A DNA stretch of 64,000 nt from Flexibacter flexilis DSM 6793 (GCF_900112255.1 NZ_FOLE01000011.1:62001-126000), one strand, 5' to 3'. Counted from the first letter of the stretch, positions 7,885-17,495 are shown. Translations and numbers: made by a program. Notes: a model not told the origin generated them from the sequence alone.

Positions 7885-9168
7885 ATGTTGCCTCTTTCGT
7901 CTTGGGTGGAAGTGCCCGAAAACAGCGACTTTTCTATTTATAATTTGCCTTACGGCATTTATAGCCATGCCAAATATTCGCCTGCGCCTTCGGTGGGCGT
8001 GCGCATTGGTAATTTTGTTCTCAATCTCCAGCAATGCGCCAAACACCCTGATTTTTGGGCGGATATAGCTTTTGATACATCGGTTTTTGCTCAAAAAAGC
8101 CTCAATGCATTTATGGCTTGCGGTCGCCCTGTGTGGCGTGCTGTGCGCGAACGCCTCACGGATTTATTGCGTCATAACACTTCTTACACCTTGCGTCATT
8201 TGCACGAACACGCCGTAAGTGTAGGGCAAAGTCCGTATTTGATTCCTGTGGAAGAAGTACAAATGTATTTACCCATAGAAATTGGCGATTACACGGATTT
8301 TTATTCGAGCATTGAGCACGCCACGAACGTGGGGACAATGTTCCGCGACCCAGCGAATGCACTTTTGCCCAATTGGAAGCATTTGCCTGTGGCTTATCAT
8401 GGCCGCGCCTCGTCGATTGTGGTGTCTGGTGTGGACATACACCGCCCGAAAGGTCAGATAAAGCCAGCAGACGCGCCTGCACCGATTTTTACGCCTACAC
8501 GTATGCTCGATTTTGAATTGGAAATGGCTTTTATTGTGGGTAAAGAAACGGCTTTGGGGCAGTCGGTGAGTACGGCAGAGGCACACGATTATATTTTTGG
8601 TTTCACGCTGTTTAACGACTGGTCCGCGCGAGATATTCAGACGTGGGAATACGTGCCACTTGGGCCATTTTTGGCTAAAAATTTCGCGTCTTCGATGTCG
8701 GCTTGGGTCGTAACATTAGATGCACTTGAGCCATTCAAAGTGGATAGTCCAGCGCAAAATCCTGAGGTTTTGCCGTACCTGCAATACAGTGGCCAATACA
8801 ACTATGATATTCAGTTAGAGGTGTTTTTGAAGCCAGAAGGCGGGCAAGAACAACAGATTTGTAGTTCTAATTTTAAGTACATGTATTGGAACATTGCACA
8901 ACAGCTTGCACATCATACCGTAAATGGCTGTAATATACGTGTAGGCGATGTTTGCGCAAGTGGTACAATTAGCGGAAAAGAAACAAATTCTTACGGTTCG
9001 TTACTAGAACTTACATGGAAAGGGACGAATCCGATACGCATGGTTGATGGCTCTGAGCGTACATTTATTTTAGATGGAGATGTCGTTATAGTAAGAGGGT
9101 TTGCATTTAAAAATAATGTTAGAGTCGGTTTTGGTGAAGTTTACGCCAAAGTTCTGCCCGCATTATAA
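7885..9168 (+). CDS. fahA: Fumarylacetoacetase
   Basis: This enzyme cleaves fumarylacetoacetate to fumarate and acetoacetate, the last step of tyrosine breakdown. The ATG at 7885 gives 427 residues starting MLPLSSWVEVPENSDFSIYN, the usual N-terminal SH3-like domain start; an upstream in-frame ATG at 7768 lies inside the operon terminator and is rejected. The catalytic domain carries DFYSSIEHATNVG, RMLDFELEMAFIVG and FNDWSARDIQTWEYVPLGPF, which hold the metal ligands. It is a single-gene unit with its own terminator. Confidence 0.95.
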   Translation: MLPLSSWVEVPENSDFSIYNLPYGIYSHAKYSPAPSVGVRIGNFVLNLQQCAKHPDFWADIAFDTSVFAQKSLNAFMACGRPVWRAVRERLTDLLRHNTSYTLRHLHEHAVSVGQSPYLIPVEEVQMYLPIEIGDYTDFYSSIEHATNVGTMFRDPANALLPNWKHLPVAYHGRASSIVVSGVDIHRPKGQIKPADAPAPIFTPTRMLDFELEMAFIVGKETALGQSVSTAEAHDYIFGFTLFNDWSARDIQTWEYVPLGPFLAKNFASSMSAWVVTLDALEPFKVDSPAQNPEVLPYLQYSGQYNYDIQLEVFLKPEGGQEQQICSSNFKYMYWNIAQQLAHHTVNGCNIRVGDVCASGTISGKETNSYGSLLELTWKGTNPIRMVDGSERTFILDGDVVIVRGFAFKNNVRVGFGEVYAKVLPAL

Positions 9169-9198
9169 TGGCTTAACACTGCTATAAAATTTTACTTG

Positions 9199-9243
9199 AA
9201 AAGCGTGCTTTATATTACATAAATATAAAACAGTGCTTTTTTG
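9199..9243 (+). terminator. Terminator of fahA
   Basis: AAAAGC (9199-9204) pairs with GCTTTT (9235-9240), and inside it TTTATATT (9209-9216) pairs with AATATAAA (9222-9229). The stem has an internal loop and runs into a T-rich stretch. Confidence 0.6.
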
Positions 9244-9269
9244 TATAACATTTGAAATAAGGTATGCCC

Positions 9270-9277
9270 TATATTTG
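9270..9277 (+). promoter_or_regulatory. -7 element in front of a candidate small RNA
   Basis: TATATTTG matches TAnnTTTG. A TTTG lies at 9251-9254, but the 15-nt spacer is shorter than the usual 19, so the promoter is only partly consensus. Confidence 0.5.
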
Positions 9278-9282
9278 CAGTG

Positions 9283-9452
9283 TAACAAAAAGGATTACAA
9301 GTTAAATAGCATAAAATGCTGTGTGTGATCCCCTCAACCTTGTAAAAGGTTTGCTAATTTGTTAATTAAATTTAAGCGTGATAAAAATAGAGTGGTTTTT
9401 TTAGAGTTAGAGTAATGGCGGGGTTTTTAATCTCGCCTTTATTATTTTTAGA
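9283..9452 (+). ncRNA. Candidate small RNA, unknown class
   Basis: About 170 nt with no coding potential lie between a promoter-like element (9270-9277) and a terminator-like stem, GGCGGGG (9418-9424) with TCTCGCC (9431-9437), followed by TTTATTATTTTTA. Three more stems lie between: TGTAA/TTACA (9281-9285 and 9295-9299), AGCAT/ATGCT (9308-9312 and 9316-9320) and AACCTT/AAGGTT (9336-9341 and 9346-9351). It is not a tRNA and shows no SRP RNA core motif. It could instead be a leader of mltG, but mltG has its own -7 element further down. Confidence 0.4.
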
Positions 9453-9536
9453 CGTTTAGGTTTTACTTTTTTGTCCTTTGTAGCTCGTCAGAACGGATGT
9501 TTTTGGGCTTGGGCATTATTCTAACAGCATTTTTTT

Positions 9537-9544
9537 TAACTTTG
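9537..9544 (+). promoter_or_regulatory. -7 element for mltG
   Basis: TAACTTTG matches TAnnTTTG, 95 nt before the mltG start. No TTTG lies at the expected distance upstream. Confidence 0.45.
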
Positions 9545-9639
9545 CGATTAAAGTTTTTGTAAAAATACTGTTTATCAGTTACTTATATATTTCATAAACT
9601 CATTTTCAAACTTTCATTAGGTAAATATTTCGGTTCAAA

Positions 9640-10677
9640 ATGGCATTGTCGCGCAACACCAAAATTGGTATCTGGCTTACTGCTACCATTTTTTTTATTA
9701 CGTTTAGTTTTTATGGCTATCAGATTTTTTTTACAAAGAACTGGCTCATAGGCAAATCCGAAGGCAAGTGGCTTTATATTCCCAAAAATAGCAGCTACGA
9801 GGCCGTTTTGGATTCGATTCGCAAAGACACGCTACTCAACGATGAGTTGTCTTTTCAGTTTCTGACGCGTGCGCTCAACTATCGCACCGACGTGAAATCT
9901 GGCGCGTATTTTATCAAACCTAATGCTTCAAATCTTGATGTTTTGCGTGCGCTCAAATCGGGCAGACAAACACCCATTAAGCTGACGTTCAATAACATAC
10001 GCCTCAAAAGCGAACTTATTCAAAAACTTTCGGATAAGTTGGAAATGCAAACGGCTGACCTTCAGGCCATTCTTAACAACCCAGACAGCACGGCCAGTTA
10101 CGGATTTGACACGACGACGATTGTGGCTATGTTCATTCCGAATACTTACGAAGTGTATTGGGACATTTCGGCCAATCAGTTGGTAAAGAAAATGCAAAAG
10201 GAATACAAACGTTTCTGGACAGACGAACGCCTCGCCAAAGCTAAAGCCATGAATTTCACGCCGATACAAGTTTCTATTCTGGCCTCTATCGCCGAAGCTG
10301 AAACCAAAAAGGCTGATGAAATGCCGATTGTGGCGGGCGTTTACAAAAATCGTTTAGACCAAAACATGCCGCTACAAGCTGACCCGACGGTCGTTTTTGC
10401 GGTGGGCGATTTCACGATTAAGCGCGTGCGCGAAGGCCACAAGGCATCTACTTCGCCATACAACACGTACAAATACAATGGTTTGCCGCCAGGCCCTATC
10501 AACTTGCCATCGGTAACGGCTTTGAATGCGGCTCTGAACTACCAGCACCACGATTATTTGTTTTTCTGTGCGCGCGAAGACTTTTCGGGTTATCACAATT
10601 TTTCGGCAGATTATAACCAGCACCTGAAAAATGCCCGCACGTATCAACACGCTTTGGATTCGGCGAATATTCAATAA
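9640..10677 (+). CDS. mltG: Endolytic murein transglycosylase MltG
   Basis: MltG cuts nascent peptidoglycan glycan strands and so sets their length. The 345-residue protein has one N-terminal membrane segment (about residues 9-28), a LysM-like region near 40-110 and the YceG catalytic domain. The catalytic glutamate is in ILASIAEAETKK near residue 220, and the NRLDQNMPLQADPTV and PYNTYKYNGLPPGPI blocks typical of the family follow. It is a single-gene unit ending in a clear hairpin. Confidence 0.95.
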   Translation: MALSRNTKIGIWLTATIFFITFSFYGYQIFFTKNWLIGKSEGKWLYIPKNSSYEAVLDSIRKDTLLNDELSFQFLTRALNYRTDVKSGAYFIKPNASNLDVLRALKSGRQTPIKLTFNNIRLKSELIQKLSDKLEMQTADLQAILNNPDSTASYGFDTTTIVAMFIPNTYEVYWDISANQLVKKMQKEYKRFWTDERLAKAKAMNFTPIQVSILASIAEAETKKADEMPIVAGVYKNRLDQNMPLQADPTVVFAVGDFTIKRVREGHKASTSPYNTYKYNGLPPGPINLPSVTALNAALNYQHHDYLFFCAREDFSGYHNFSADYNQHLKNARTYQHALDSANIQ

Positions 10678-10713
10678 TTTTTTTGAATCGAGAATAAAAG
10701 ATTTATAATCAAT

Positions 10714-10766
10714 AATTTACCCAATTAGGCGGCTTTTATGGCTTTCTGGTTGGGTAAATTTTTCTT
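10714..10766 (+). terminator. Terminator of mltG
   Basis: AATTTACCCAA (10714-10724) pairs perfectly with TTGGGTAAATT (10750-10760), followed by TTTTCTTT. The 25-nt loop can form a smaller stem. Confidence 0.8.
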
Positions 10767-10899
10767 TACTAAAAAAGTATAATTGTGGTGTGAAAAATTG
10801 TTTTTCTTCACAATAATTCTTCACTTTAGCACATTAAATCATTGTCCTAAAGCATTCATTACAAACGAAAGCAAAAATAAAAAACATTACACAGCAAAC

Positions 10900-12630
10900 A
10901 TGGAACAAGCAATCGCCGATAAAATTAACCAGTGGCTTAATGGGGATTATGACGAGGCAACCAAAAATGTCATTCGTCAGTTGCAAGCCGACGGCAACGA
11001 GGCCGAACTTACCGACGCTTTTTATCGCAACTTAGAATTTGGAACGGGCGGACTTCGCGGCATTATGGGCGTGGGTTCGAACCGCATGAATAAATACACG
11101 GTCGGAATGGCTACGCAGGGTTTGGCCAATTATTTGAAAAAAAGCTATCCTGACCAAACGATTAGCGTGGCTATCGCGCACGACAGCCGCAATAACAGCG
11201 ATTTTTTTGCACGCGTTACCGCCGATGTGTTTTCGGCCAACGGCATTCAGGTTTATTTGTTTAAGGCCATGCGCCCAACTCCTGAACTTTCGTTTGCGAT
11301 TCGTCATTTTGGTTGCAAAAGTGGCGTAGTGCTTACTGCTTCGCACAACCCGAAAGAATACAACGGTTACAAGGCGTATTGGAACGATGGGGCGCAAATC
11401 GTCGCGCCGCACGACAAAAATATTATTGGTGAAGTAGAAAGCATTACCAGCCCTTCGGAAGTGAAGTGGCAACGTGCGGAAGAAAATATCCGTTTGGTGG
11501 GCGAAGACGTGGATAAAGTTTACATAGAGCGCGTTTTGGGGCTTTCGGTGAACAAAGACATGATTTTGCGCCAAAAGAACCTGAAAATCGTTTATACGCC
11601 GTTGCACGGTACGGGTATTACGTTAGTGCCGCAGGTGTTGGAAAAATTGGGTTTTGCGAATGTAAATGTCGTAACCGAGCAAGCAACGCCCGACGGCAAT
11701 TTCCCGACGGTTGTTTTCCCGAATCCAGAAGAACACGAAGCCATGAGCTTGGCCGTGAAAAAAGCCAAAGAATTGGACGCGGATTTGGCGATGGCCACCG
11801 ACCCAGACGCTGACCGCGTAGGTATTGCCGTGAAAAACCACAAAGGCGAATGGCAACTACTCAACGGCAACCAAACAGGAACAGTGTTGTTTTACTATAT
11901 GCTCAATGCTTGGAAAAACGCAGGCAAGATTATGGGCAAAGAATTTGTAGTAAAAACCATTGTTACGACGAATCTTTGGGATAAAATGGCCGAAAAATTT
12001 GGCGTAGAATGCTTCAATACGCTTACGGGCTTCAAATATATTGCGGGCGTGATTCGTGAGCTTGAAGGCCAAAAACAATTCATTTTGGGCGGTGAAGAAA
12101 GTTACGGCTATATGCTCGGCGATTTTGTGCGCGATAAAGATGCGGTTGCGTCCTGCGCCATGATTGCCGAAACGGTTGCTTACGCCAAAGACAAAAACAT
12201 GAGCCTTTTCGATTTGATGATGGAAGTGTATTTGCAATTTGGTTTTTACAAAGAAGGCATGATTTCCATTACCAAAAAAGGCCGCGACGGTGCGCAAGAA
12301 ATCCAAAACATGATGGCTGGCCTTCGTGCCAATCCGCCGAAAAGTATCAACGGTTCGCGCACGGTGAAAATGTACGACTACAAAACAAGTGTAGAAACGG
12401 ACTTGCTCACAGGCCAAACGACCAAAATCGAGATGGAATCGTCTAACGTGTTGCAATTTTTACTTGAAAATGGCGATAAAGTATCGGCCAGACCGTCGGG
12501 TACAGAACCTAAAATTAAGTTTTATTTTAGTGTAAATGCGCCGTTGGCTCGCAAAGAAGATTATGACTTGGTGGACGCGCAACTTGATGCCAAAATTGCG
12601 GGTATTATCGCCGACCTTAATCTCAAATAG
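10900..12630 (+). CDS. pgm: Phosphoglucomutase/phosphomannomutase family protein
   Basis: This enzyme interconverts sugar 1- and 6-phosphates, feeding nucleotide sugar and glycogen pathways. The ATG at 10900 gives 576 residues starting MEQAIADKINQWL; a longer frame from 10783 adds a non-family leader. The phosphoserine loop is VVLTASHNPKEYNGYK, the metal loop is ATDPDADRVGIA, the sugar loop is FILGGEESYGYM and the phosphate loop is ARPSGTEPKIKFY. Length fits the PgcA-type bacterial enzymes. It is followed by a strong bidirectional hairpin. Confidence 0.94.
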   Translation: MEQAIADKINQWLNGDYDEATKNVIRQLQADGNEAELTDAFYRNLEFGTGGLRGIMGVGSNRMNKYTVGMATQGLANYLKKSYPDQTISVAIAHDSRNNSDFFARVTADVFSANGIQVYLFKAMRPTPELSFAIRHFGCKSGVVLTASHNPKEYNGYKAYWNDGAQIVAPHDKNIIGEVESITSPSEVKWQRAEENIRLVGEDVDKVYIERVLGLSVNKDMILRQKNLKIVYTPLHGTGITLVPQVLEKLGFANVNVVTEQATPDGNFPTVVFPNPEEHEAMSLAVKKAKELDADLAMATDPDADRVGIAVKNHKGEWQLLNGNQTGTVLFYYMLNAWKNAGKIMGKEFVVKTIVTTNLWDKMAEKFGVECFNTLTGFKYIAGVIRELEGQKQFILGGEESYGYMLGDFVRDKDAVASCAMIAETVAYAKDKNMSLFDLMMEVYLQFGFYKEGMISITKKGRDGAQEIQNMMAGLRANPPKSINGSRTVKMYDYKTSVETDLLTGQTTKIEMESSNVLQFLLENGDKVSARPSGTEPKIKFYFSVNAPLARKEDYDLVDAQLDAKIAGIIADLNLK

Positions 12631-12659
12631 TTTTTTCTGAGAAATAAAAATAACGAAAA

Positions 12660-12695
12660 CGCCGCTACCTTGATGAAAAGTAGCGGCGGTTTTTT
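12660..12695. terminator. Bidirectional terminator between pgm and the acyltransferase
   Basis: CGCCGCTAC (12660-12668) pairs perfectly with GTAGCGGCG (12680-12688). A T-run follows on the plus strand, and AAAA on the left serves the leftward acyltransferase gene. Confidence 0.85.
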
Positions 12696-12713
12696 GTTTA
12701 TTGAGCCTAAAAT

Positions 12714-13841
12714 TTAGCTTCCGCTTTCTACTACTGTGTAACCCTTTGATTTTAATTTTAAAAAATAAGATTCAAAATAATTATAAGATAATTTGCTGAT
12801 CACAAAAGAACCAGCAATTGTGAAAAAATACACTAGAATATTGTAAATTATTAAATTATTTTTTTCTATAAAATTATTAATTAATGAATAAGTAATAAAC
12901 ATGATAATAGGGTGATACATATAAACTCCGTAAGATATTTTTCCAACTTCATCCAGATATTTATTCCTTAAAGAAAGGGGTGAATCATTGATACTATATA
13001 ATATTAAATAAAGAAATAATACACCAAAAATCAAATGATGCACTTGGTATTTTAAGCAAATTAAAATCAAAATTGTATTTAAAATAAAAAGCCATTTATT
13101 AGTTGTCCAAGGGATTATTTTTTCATTGTGATAGTATGTATAATAGGCTCCAATTGCTCCAATAGCCATTAGCTCTACTTTTAAAGTATATATAAAAGAA
13201 GAAGTTTCAGGAGAAAAATTGTTTTCAGCTATCATATTTAATGCTGATTTGGCTATGATGAAAGCAATAAAAAATACAACCCAAAAATCTTTTTTTATCT
13301 TATCTATTACGATAGGCCAAAATAAATAATATTGTTCTTCTGTGCCGACAGACCAAGCTTGAGAAGCTCCAGGTAATGTCAATTGCTTAGCGAGTGCAAG
13401 ATTGGGTAAAAATAATAAAAACAATAAAAATAATGTTTCAAAATTGACATCAACCATTAAAATATATTTTGCATAAAAACCGCCATCATTAAATAAGCCT
13501 AGATTTTTAACAGCGAATGGTAAAATAAAAATAGCCACTAAAAAAATAAAATAATATAGTGGCCATATTCTTAGTAATCGTCTAATATAAAATTTTTTTA
13601 TATCAATTTTACCAAATTTCTCTTTCTCCTCAATAAGTAAATAGGTAATTAGAAAGCCACTTAAAACAAAAAAAAGATTTACGCCATTATGCCCAAGAGA
13701 TTCAATACTTTTCTTTAAAAATGTATTGAACAAACTAATCGTACCAGCACGTTTTTTATAGAGTTCTATATGATAAAAAACGACAGCCAAAGCCGCTAAA
13801 GCACGCAATTCATTTAGTCCTTTAAAGTGTATTTTTTTCAT
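12714..13841 (-). CDS. Acyltransferase 3 family membrane protein
   Basis: Proteins of this family O-acylate sugars of lipopolysaccharide, capsules or other exported glycans. The 375-residue protein starts MKKIHFKGLNELRALAALAV; the N-terminal helix carries the family motif with the catalytic histidine in VVFYHIE, and NLFFVLSGFLITYLL and RRLLRIWPLYY follow. About ten membrane segments are visible. The gene is far richer in A and T than its neighbours, sits alone between pgm and ileS, and is probably laterally acquired. The substrate cannot be told. Confidence 0.88.
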   Translation of the reverse strand: MKKIHFKGLNELRALAALAVVFYHIELYKKRAGTISLFNTFLKKSIESLGHNGVNLFFVLSGFLITYLLIEEKEKFGKIDIKKFYIRRLLRIWPLYYFIFLVAIFILPFAVKNLGLFNDGGFYAKYILMVDVNFETLFLLFLLFLPNLALAKQLTLPGASQAWSVGTEEQYYLFWPIVIDKIKKDFWVVFFIAFIIAKSALNMIAENNFSPETSSFIYTLKVELMAIGAIGAYYTYYHNEKIIPWTTNKWLFILNTILILICLKYQVHHLIFGVLFLYLILYSINDSPLSLRNKYLDEVGKISYGVYMYHPIIMFITYSLINNFIEKNNLIIYNILVYFFTIAGSFVISKLSYNYFESYFLKLKSKGYTVVESGS

Positions 13842-13859
13842 GATATTTTCGTGTTTTAA

Positions 13860-13901
13860 AACAAAAGCGAGCAGTATCATTCCATACTACTCGCTTTTGT
13901 T
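13860..13901 (-). terminator. Terminator of ileS
   Basis: The arms 13860-13877 and 13884-13901 pair over 18 bp with one mismatch around a 6-nt loop. On the minus strand it lies just after the ileS stop, is followed by TTTT, and separates ileS from the acyltransferase. Confidence 0.85.
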
Positions 13902-13908
13902 GATTTTA

Positions 13909-16900
13909 TTAAACTTCCTGCACCAACATTTGGAGTGTGAAGTCGTCCATGTCCACTGCCGTAGCATTCGGCACAGAAGCACTTACCAGCAACTCAACGG
14001 CTTGCGTTTCGGTACAAATGTAGGCCTGATTGCTGTGCAACGCAGCCACCACCAACGCGTCGGCGTTGTCCTGCACCGTAATGCGGATTTTGGCTTGTAC
14101 GTCTAAGCCCATATCCTTACGCAAATTCTGAACGCGGTTCACCACGTCGCGGGCGATGCCTTCTTGTTTTAGCTCTTCGGTGAGCGTAATATCAAGGGCA
14201 ACGGTTACGCCGTTTTCGCTGGCCACAATCCAACCCGGTATGTCTTCGGAGGCAATCTCCACATCTTCCAACGTAAGCGAAACCACTTTGTCGGAAAGTT
14301 GCAGCGCGATTTGGCCTTTTTGCTCTATTTCACGGATTTTGTCTTGGTCAAAATCTTTTACCAAACCCGCCACCTCTTGCATTTGTGCGCCGAAGGTTTT
14401 GCCCAATTTCTTGAAATTTGGTTTGATTTTTTTCACCACCACGCCCGACGTATCGTCGATGTATTCGATGGTTTTAATATTTACTTCCGACAAAATTAAT
14501 TCTTCTACGGCCTGCACATCAGTCTTAAATTTCTCACTTAGCACAGGAATCAACACACGCAAAAGCGGCTGACGCACTTTCAACGAATGTTTCTTGCGCA
14601 AACTGTGAATCAAAGACGAAATGTTTTGCGCCAACGCCATACGCGCTTCCAAATCGGCATCAATCGCGGTTTTGTCTAATACTGGATAATCCGACAAATG
14701 CACCGACGTTACGGTTTCACGTTTGGTTACGGCGTTGAGGTCTTGGAACAAACGTTCCGCGTAAAACGGCGCAATCGGCGAAATGAGTTTGGCCAACGTT
14801 TCCAGGCAAGTGTAAAGCGTTTGATAAGCCGCTATTTTGTCGGTGTTGTATTCGCCTTTCCAGAAACGTTTGCGGTTGAGGCGCACGTACCAGTTACTCA
14901 AATCGTCGTTCACGAAATCCTGCATCACACGCGCCGCACGAGTTGGGTCGTAGTCGTCGAGGGCTTGCTCTACGCTGGCAATCAATGTGTTGAGTTTGGA
15001 AATAATCCAACGGTCGCTTTCGGTGCGGTCGGCCAAAGGCACGGCAGCTTCCGCAAAAGAGAAGCCGTCCAAGTTGGCGTATAGCGCGAAGAACGAATAT
15101 GTATTTTGAAGTGTTCCGAAAAACTTGCGTTGTGTTTCTTGCACGCCGTCCAAATTAAATTTGAGGTTATCCCAAGGTGGTGCGTTGGCAATCATGTACC
15201 AGCGTGTCGCATCGGGGCCGTATTGCTTGAGCGTGGCGAATGGGTCAATGGCATTGCCCAAACGTTTCGACATTTTGTTGCCGTTTTTGTCCAGTACCAA
15301 GCCGTTGGCAATTACGTTTTTGAACGCTACTTTATCAAAAAGCATCACGGCGATAGCATGCAACGTAAAGAACCAACCGCGCGTTTGGTCAACGCCTTCC
15401 GCGATAAAGTCGGCAGGATAGTTACTGGCAAAAGTATCTTGATTTTCAAATGGATAATGCCATTGTGCGTAAGGCATCGCGCCGCTATCAAACCAAACAT
15501 CTATCAAATCCGTTTCGCGTTGCAACACTTGTCCGCCACGAACCAACCAAATTTGGTCCACAAATGGGCGGTGCAAATCGTGCGTTCCCGCTTGCAGTTT
15601 GGCCACGTAGTCCAAGTTTTGGGCTTTTTGGCTTTCGGATAAAAGTCCACTTGCGGCGGCGGCGTTTAGTTCTTGCAAAAGTTCTTGCGTAGAACCCACA
15701 CAAACTTCTTCTTTGCCGTCGGCACTGCGCCAAATCGGTAGCGGCGTACCCCAATAGCGCGACCGCGACAAGTTCCAGTCCACCAAATTTTCGAGCCAGT
15801 TGCCAAAGCGACCGCTACCCGTAGAAGCTGGTTTCCAGTTGATTGTCTTGTTTAGCTCAATAAGTTGCTCTTTGTAGGCAGTAGTACGAATAAACCACGA
15901 GTCCAGCGGATAGTACAAAACGGGTTTGTCCGTGCGCCAGCAATGCGGATAGCTATGTTCGTATTTTTCTACCTTAAAAGCTCTGTTTTCTTCTTTTAAT
16001 TGAATAGAAATCAACACGTCCAACGACTTTTCGGGAGCTTGGTCGGCGGCGTAATATTCGTTTTTCACGTACATACCCGCGTATTTCGTGATTTCTTTCA
16101 CGTAGCGACCTTGTTTGTCCACGATAGGGGCGCGGTTGCCTTCTTCGTCGGTTACCAAAATGGCTGGAATGTCGGCTTGCGCTGCCGCCCTGAAGTCGTC
16201 CGAACCGAAAGTAGGCGCGATGTGTACGATACCCGTACCGTCTTCGGTGCTGACGAAATCGCCGTTAATGACGCGGAAAGCGGGTTTTTCGGGTTGTACA
16301 AATGGCATCAATTGTTCGTAGCCGATGCCGACAAGTTGCGAACCTTTCCATTCGGCTACTACTTCAAACGGAATGAGTTTGTCGCCTGCCTTGAAGTCCG
16401 CGAAAGCGACTTCTTTGGCTTTTTCCGAAAAATATTTACCCATCAAAGCCTTCGCCAAAACCACCGTTACAGGTAAAAACGTGTAAGGGTTAAATGTTTT
16501 AACGGCCACGTAATCAATGTTTTTTCCTACGGCCAAAGCAGCGTTGGCGGGAAGCGTCCAAGGGGTTGTCGTCCAAGCCAAGAAGAACGTTTCGCCCCAA
16601 GCTGGGTCAAAAAGTTCGTTGGGTTGGGCTTTGAACTGCGCCACTACGGACGTGTCTTTTACCATTCTGTAACAACCTGGTTGGTTTAGTTCGTGCGAAC
16701 TAAGGCCAGTGCCTGCGGCTGGTGAATAAGGCTGAATGGTGTAGCCTTTGTATAACAAATCTTTTTTGTATAATTCTTTGAGTAAGAACCAAATAGACTC
16801 GATATAATCGGGTTGGTAGGTTACATAAGGATTGTCCAAATCCACCCAATAGCCCATTTTTTCGGTCAGGTCGTTCCATTGGTCAGTAAATTTCATGACC

Positions 16901-17268
16901 GATTCGCGACACTTTTGGTTGTATTCTTCTACGCTAATTTTTTTACCAATATCTTCTTTGGTAATGCCTAACTCTTTTTCTACTTGCAACTCGATGGGCA
17001 GCCCGTGCGTGTCCCAACCGCCTTTGCGTTTTACTTGAAATCCTTTCAGGGTTTTGTAACGGCAGAAAACGTCTTTTACGGCACGCGCCATTACGTGATG
17101 GATACCCGGTGCGCCATTCGCCGAAGGAGGCCCTTCAAAAAAAGTAAACGAAGGCTTGCCTTCACGGCTATCAACGGAGGCTTCAAACACACGATTTTGC
17201 TTCCAAAAAGCCAAGATTTGTTCGGCCAGTTGCGCGTAATCGGGGTTTTTATATTCGTTATATTTCAT
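13909..17268 (-). CDS. ileS: Isoleucine-tRNA ligase (long, eukaryote-like type)
   Basis: IleS charges isoleucine tRNA and edits valine. The ATG at 17268 gives 1119 residues starting MKYNEYKNPDYAQLAEQIL; a start at 17316 would add 16 residues across a promoter-like element. The HIGH-type motif is ANGAPGIHHVMARAVKD near residue 55, and KMSKRLGN closes the active site. Length and the GIHHVM form fit the second bacterial IleS type, which resembles eukaryotic enzymes and is often less sensitive to mupirocin; sensitivity here is not shown. No zinc-binding C-terminal tail typical of the E. coli type is evident. Confidence 0.96.
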   Translation of the reverse strand: MKYNEYKNPDYAQLAEQILAFWKQNRVFEASVDSREGKPSFTFFEGPPSANGAPGIHHVMARAVKDVFCRYKTLKGFQVKRKGGWDTHGLPIELQVEKELGITKEDIGKKISVEEYNQKCRESVMKFTDQWNDLTEKMGYWVDLDNPYVTYQPDYIESIWFLLKELYKKDLLYKGYTIQPYSPAAGTGLSSHELNQPGCYRMVKDTSVVAQFKAQPNELFDPAWGETFFLAWTTTPWTLPANAALAVGKNIDYVAVKTFNPYTFLPVTVVLAKALMGKYFSEKAKEVAFADFKAGDKLIPFEVVAEWKGSQLVGIGYEQLMPFVQPEKPAFRVINGDFVSTEDGTGIVHIAPTFGSDDFRAAAQADIPAILVTDEEGNRAPIVDKQGRYVKEITKYAGMYVKNEYYAADQAPEKSLDVLISIQLKEENRAFKVEKYEHSYPHCWRTDKPVLYYPLDSWFIRTTAYKEQLIELNKTINWKPASTGSGRFGNWLENLVDWNLSRSRYWGTPLPIWRSADGKEEVCVGSTQELLQELNAAAASGLLSESQKAQNLDYVAKLQAGTHDLHRPFVDQIWLVRGGQVLQRETDLIDVWFDSGAMPYAQWHYPFENQDTFASNYPADFIAEGVDQTRGWFFTLHAIAVMLFDKVAFKNVIANGLVLDKNGNKMSKRLGNAIDPFATLKQYGPDATRWYMIANAPPWDNLKFNLDGVQETQRKFFGTLQNTYSFFALYANLDGFSFAEAAVPLADRTESDRWIISKLNTLIASVEQALDDYDPTRAARVMQDFVNDDLSNWYVRLNRKRFWKGEYNTDKIAAYQTLYTCLETLAKLISPIAPFYAERLFQDLNAVTKRETVTSVHLSDYPVLDKTAIDADLEARMALAQNISSLIHSLRKKHSLKVRQPLLRVLIPVLSEKFKTDVQAVEELILSEVNIKTIEYIDDTSGVVVKKIKPNFKKLGKTFGAQMQEVAGLVKDFDQDKIREIEQKGQIALQLSDKVVSLTLEDVEIASEDIPGWIVASENGVTVALDITLTEELKQEGIARDVVNRVQNLRKDMGLDVQAKIRITVQDNADALVVAALHSNQAYICTETQAVELLVSASVPNATAVDMDDFTLQMLVQEV

Positions 17269-17274
17269 TGACAA

Positions 17275-17282
17275 CAAAGATA
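17275..17282 (-). promoter_or_regulatory. -7 element directly in front of ileS
   Basis: On the minus strand TATCTTTG (17282-17275) matches TAnnTTTG and ends 6 nt before the ileS ATG. If used, the mRNA would have almost no leader. No TTTG lies at the normal distance upstream. Confidence 0.4.
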
Positions 17283-17418
17283 AACGTATTACATTTTTAA
17301 GGCGGCTAATATACACATAATCCGTTTGCTTCGGTACATTGGGTTGGTGGATTTAGGGAAATAGGGTAGATTTTGGGGGGTGGGGAGGTTAGATTGTTTA
17401 TCTGCTTTCTACCAATAT

Positions 17419-17495
17419 ACCAAGCCTAAAGGCTTTGGCACAGTGCATTTGATACAAATCCGTTAGGATTATAATCTTTGTAGAAAAACATTGGC
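17419..17495 (+). repeat. 77-bp intergenic repeat, copy A
   Basis: This copy differs from copy B (17633-17709) at only three positions. It contains two palindromes, CCAAGCCT-AA-AGGCTTTGG and AATCC-GTTA-GGATT. It encodes nothing visible. Confidence 0.85.

Noticed and set aside
9283-9452. tRNA, SRP RNA or 6S RNA
   Set aside because: No cloverleaf, no SRP core motif and no clear long 6S-type hairpin; only an unnamed RNA candidate is kept.
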